Part shown: piece by piece, positions 61,975-64,000 of the stretch
How the letters are laid out: each line of letters opens with the position of its first letter
Numbering within the stretch: the stretch's first letter is position 1
NCBI RefSeq assembly: GCF_900103455.1
Contig: NZ_FNHI01000004.1
Location: 62,001 to 126,000 of the forward strand
DNA length: 64,000 nt
Reading direction: 5' to 3'
DNA from: Streptomyces wuyuanensis
GTDB taxonomy: Bacteria > Actinomycetota > Actinomycetes > Streptomycetales > Streptomycetaceae
Notes under the pieces: model-generated
What the model was told of the DNA's origin: nothing
The model's input: only the letters and a program-made list of their open reading frames with translations
The model's database searches: none
Position numbers and translations under genes: made by a program

Positions 61975-62777
61975 GCGCCCCCCAACTCGTCGTCCACCGC
62001 GACAAGGAGCTGATGGCCCAGGCGGCGGCGGCCCGGCTGATCACGAAGATCGTGGACGCCCAGGCCGCCCGGGGATCGGCGTCGGTGGTGCTCACCGGCG
62101 GGCGCAACGGCAACGGTCTGCTGGCCGCGCTCGCCGCGGCGCCCGCACGGGACGCCGTCGACTGGTCGAGGCTCGACCTGTGGTGGGGCGACGAGCGCTT
62201 CCTCCCCGAAGGGGACCCGGAGCGCAATGTGACCCAGGCCCGCGAGGCCCTGCTGGACTCGGTCCCGCTGGACCCGGCCCGGGTGCATCCGATGCCCGCG
62301 TCGGGCGGACGGTACGGCGGCGACGCGGACGCCGCCGCCGCGGCGTACGCGGAGGAGCTGGCCGCCGCCGCGGGCCCCGAGCACTACCGATCGGCGGCGA
62401 CGGCCGCAGGCGGCGACGTGCCGGCGTTCGACGTCCTGATGCTGGGCGTGGGCCCGGACACGCACGTCGCCTCCCTGTTCCCGGAGCTACCGGCGGTACG
62501 GGAGACCGAGCGCACGGTCGTCGGTGTCCACGGCGCGCCGAAGCCCCCGCCGACGCGCATCTCCCTGACGCTCCCGGCGATCCGGGCGGCGCGCGAGGTG
62601 TGGCTGCTCGCGGCCGGCGAGGACAAGGCGAACGCCGCGCGCATCGCCCTGTCGGGCGCGGGCGAGATCCAGGCGCCCGCGGCCGGTGCGTACGGCAGGT
62701 CGAGGACGCTGTGGCTGCTGGACGCGGCGGCCGCGTCCCAGCTGCCGCGCGATCTCTATCCGCCCGCCTCCGCCTGA
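61971..62777 (+). CDS. pgl: 6-Phosphogluconolactonase
   Basis: Hydrolyses 6-phosphogluconolactone; 268 aa, NagB/DevB family. Features are VVLTGGRNGNGLLAALA, LDLWWGDERFLPEGDPERN, MLGVGPDTHVASLFPEL and ISLTLPAIRAAREVWLLAAG followed by EDKANAARIALSG. GTG 61971 overlaps opcA. A strong hairpin follows (62797-62841) and ends the operon. Confidence 0.96.
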   Translation: MSAPQLVVHRDKELMAQAAAARLITKIVDAQAARGSASVVLTGGRNGNGLLAALAAAPARDAVDWSRLDLWWGDERFLPEGDPERNVTQAREALLDSVPLDPARVHPMPASGGRYGGDADAAAAAYAEELAAAAGPEHYRSAATAAGGDVPAFDVLMLGVGPDTHVASLFPELPAVRETERTVVGVHGAPKPPPTRISLTLPAIRAAREVWLLAAGEDKANAARIALSGAGEIQAPAAGAYGRSRTLWLLDAAAASQLPRDLYPPASA

Positions 62778-62796
62778 CGAAACCTCAGCACCCGGC

Positions 62797-62841
62797 GCGT
62801 ACGGCCCGGTCCGCCCTTCCCCGGCGGGCCGGGCCGTACGC
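62797..62841. terminator. Long hairpin after pgl
   Basis: GCGTACGGCCCGG (62797-62809) pairs with 62829-62841, and CCGCC (62811-62815) with GGCGG (62823-62827), with one T-G pair, so about 19 bp. It lies between convergent genes. Confidence 0.9.
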
Positions 62842-62879
62842 CGTTCCGGAGGCGGGCCGCCCGAGCCCGCCCGGGCCGT

Positions 62880-64000
62880 TCACGCCCGGTGCCCGCCCGG
62901 TTCGCCCGGCCGCTCCAGGAAGGACTCCAGCAGTCCCGGGACCGCCCGGGCGGCGAAGTCCAGGATCTCGTGCTCGCCGGCGTCGTACACCGGATACGCG
63001 CCGTCGCCCGCTGCCGTCGTCGCGGTCAGGGTGAGCACACCGGCACGGCGCTGGAACCACGACTGCTTCAGCGTCCAGCCGATGACACCGTCCCGCCGCA
63101 GCGCCACCGTGCCCCGCCGGACGGTCCCCGAGCGGGCGACCAGATAGTCGCCGTCGAGCGCATGGCCCAGGCTCCGGTAGGCGTCCAGCGCCAGCAGCAC
63201 CGCCGCCGGTACGGCCACGGCCGCGCACGCGGCGGCGGCGTACACCAGGACGTCCGTGAGGCACAGCCCCAGGACAACGAGGACCAGGACCGGCGCGAGG
63301 GACGCCGCGAGGGCCCAGCGAAGTCTGCGGGAGCGGGCCGCGCGCGGATGCGCCGTGAGCGGCGCGCTCGTCGGCGGAACCGGCTCCCGCAGCACCAGGG
63401 CCACGACGTCGTCGGCCACCGGGGACGGCGCGGGCGGCAGCAGCGTCCTGTGGTCGGCGTTCTTGTCCTCTCCGTCCTTGACCAGGCCGGTCGCCACGGC
63501 ATCCACCCGTGCGGCGCCACAGAGCCGAACTCCGAGGGGTTCGACGAGCTCCACGCCGCGCAGCCGGCGCTCCTCGATCGACAGCGAACGCGAGGTGAAG
63601 AGCCCCCGGCGGACCCGCAGCGTGCCGGCCGGCTCGCGTTCCAGCCGGTAGCCGAACCACATCTCCACCCAGAGGCCGAGCGCTCCGACGACCCCGGCGA
63701 CCAGGGCGAGTGCGGCCAGCACCGCGACCGTCCAGAGCAGCGGGGTGTCCCGGACCCGCTCACCGACCCAGTCGATCAGCTGGGTCTGCACCCCGAACCA
63801 CTGGCTCACCTGCATCACCGCGCCGACCGCGGCACCGCCGAGCAGGGGCGCGACGAACGACACCGGCGCGTAGCGGATCCAGCGGGGGTCGAGGGTCGCC
63901 AGTGTCCCCTCCCGTTCCGCCTCCGGTACCCCGACGGTCCGCCGGGCCAGCAGCTCCTGGCGCAGCCGCTCGCCCTCGGCCCTGGAGACCGGGTCGAGTT
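62880..64000 (-). CDS. Bacterial PH-domain membrane protein (YdbT/DUF304 type, 5' end missing)
   Basis: The frame runs from the window edge (minus strand) to a stop at 62880; about 373 codons are visible and the start lies beyond 64000. It has repeating bacterial-PH-like blocks (YRLEREPAGTLRVRRGLFTS, ERRLRGVELVEPLGVRL; later DGDYLVARSGTVRRGTVALR, GVIGWTLKQSWFQRRAGVLT) and two pairs of membrane helices (LLWTVAVLAALALVAGVVGA, and APVLVLVVLGLCLTDVLVYA to VAVPAAVLLAL). This is the layout of YdbT-like membrane proteins. An internal GTG at 63863 should not be taken as the start because the coding similarity continues upstream. Confidence 0.85.
   Translation of the reverse strand, partial: LDPVSRAEGERLRQELLARRTVGVPEAEREGTLATLDPRWIRYAPVSFVAPLLGGAAVGAVMQVSQWFGVQTQLIDWVGERVRDTPLLWTVAVLAALALVAGVVGALGLWVEMWFGYRLEREPAGTLRVRRGLFTSRSLSIEERRLRGVELVEPLGVRLCGAARVDAVATGLVKDGEDKNADHRTLLPPAPSPVADDVVALVLREPVPPTSAPLTAHPRAARSRRLRWALAASLAPVLVLVVLGLCLTDVLVYAAAACAAVAVPAAVLLALDAYRSLGHALDGDYLVARSGTVRRGTVALRRDGVIGWTLKQSWFQRRAGVLTLTATTAAGDGAYPVYDAGEHEILDFAARAVPGLLESFLERPGEPGGHRA

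Noticed and set aside
1..64000. Prophage, insertion sequence, CRISPR or integrated element
   Set aside because: No transposase, integrase, phage structural gene or regularly spaced repeat was found; gene order looks like conserved chromosomal core.

Overview
The window is a GC-rich segment of an actinobacterial chromosome, almost certainly Streptomyces. Coding is dense, with GC-rich third codon positions, many GTG starts and one TTG start, translationally coupled 4-nt overlaps, an ectABCD cluster, actinobacterial-type dapD, opcA and sufR, a Tat-exported PhoX, and a sortase-type surface protein. The gene order is that of the conserved Streptomyces chromosomal core. I see no prophage, insertion sequence, CRISPR array or rRNA. 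The window is cut at both ends: the first gene lacks its 5' end and the last gene (minus strand) lacks its 5' end.

Layout. 1-7 kb: late cobalamin genes (chelatase AAA/VWA subunit, cobO, cobB, cobE-like, a degenerate CbiX-like protein, cobC-like aminotransferase), interrupted by an oppositely oriented ZIP metal transporter. 7-10.7 kb: sortase-type surface protein, amidohydrolase, class V aminotransferase. 10.7-14.4 kb: ectABCD for ectoine and 5-hydroxyectoine. 14.4-18.2 kb: an Old Yellow Enzyme/MarR divergent pair with twin inverted operators, a class V PLP enzyme and a FrnE-type thiol oxidoreductase. 18.4-29 kb: two pieces of an oxidative hexuronate pathway (2,5-dioxovalerate dehydrogenase with a divergent IclR regulator; kdgD plus an uncharacterised TIM-barrel-like protein; a divergent uronate dehydrogenase), separated by a GNAT protein, a penicillin-binding protein, a membrane protein and a purine permease. 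29-34 kb: a double-TerD protein, a stand-alone UvrD-tail/Tudor-like protein, and a Ro60 (TROVE) gene preceded by three tandem Y RNA-like RNAs, two of which carry a permuted tRNA-like domain; then PhoX. 34.5-43 kb: unknown protein, secreted nuclease, dapA paralogue, small secreted protein, dapD, an SMR exporter with its TetR regulator, and a polytopic membrane protein. 43-50 kb: the SUF iron-sulfur operon sufR-B-D-Rieske-C-S-U-T. 50-56 kb: ABC exporter, ctaA, an amidohydrolase-like protein, a small unknown protein, ctaB. 56-63 kb: pentose-phosphate operon tkt-tal-zwf-opcA-pgl. The last kilobase holds a partial bacterial PH-domain membrane protein.

How the parts work together. The tkt-tal-zwf-opcA-pgl operon supplies NADPH and pentoses. 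The SUF operon builds Fe-S clusters and is probably controlled by SufR through a CAAC-N6-GTTG operator that overlaps its own promoter. ctaA and ctaB make heme A for cytochrome oxidase. The uronate genes would take hexuronate to 2-oxoglutarate and share a 10-bp half-site at two loci about 7.5 kb apart, suggesting one IclR regulon. The most unusual item is the Ro60/Y RNA locus at 30.5-32.8 kb, where the RNA genes look like tRNAs but are circularly permuted.
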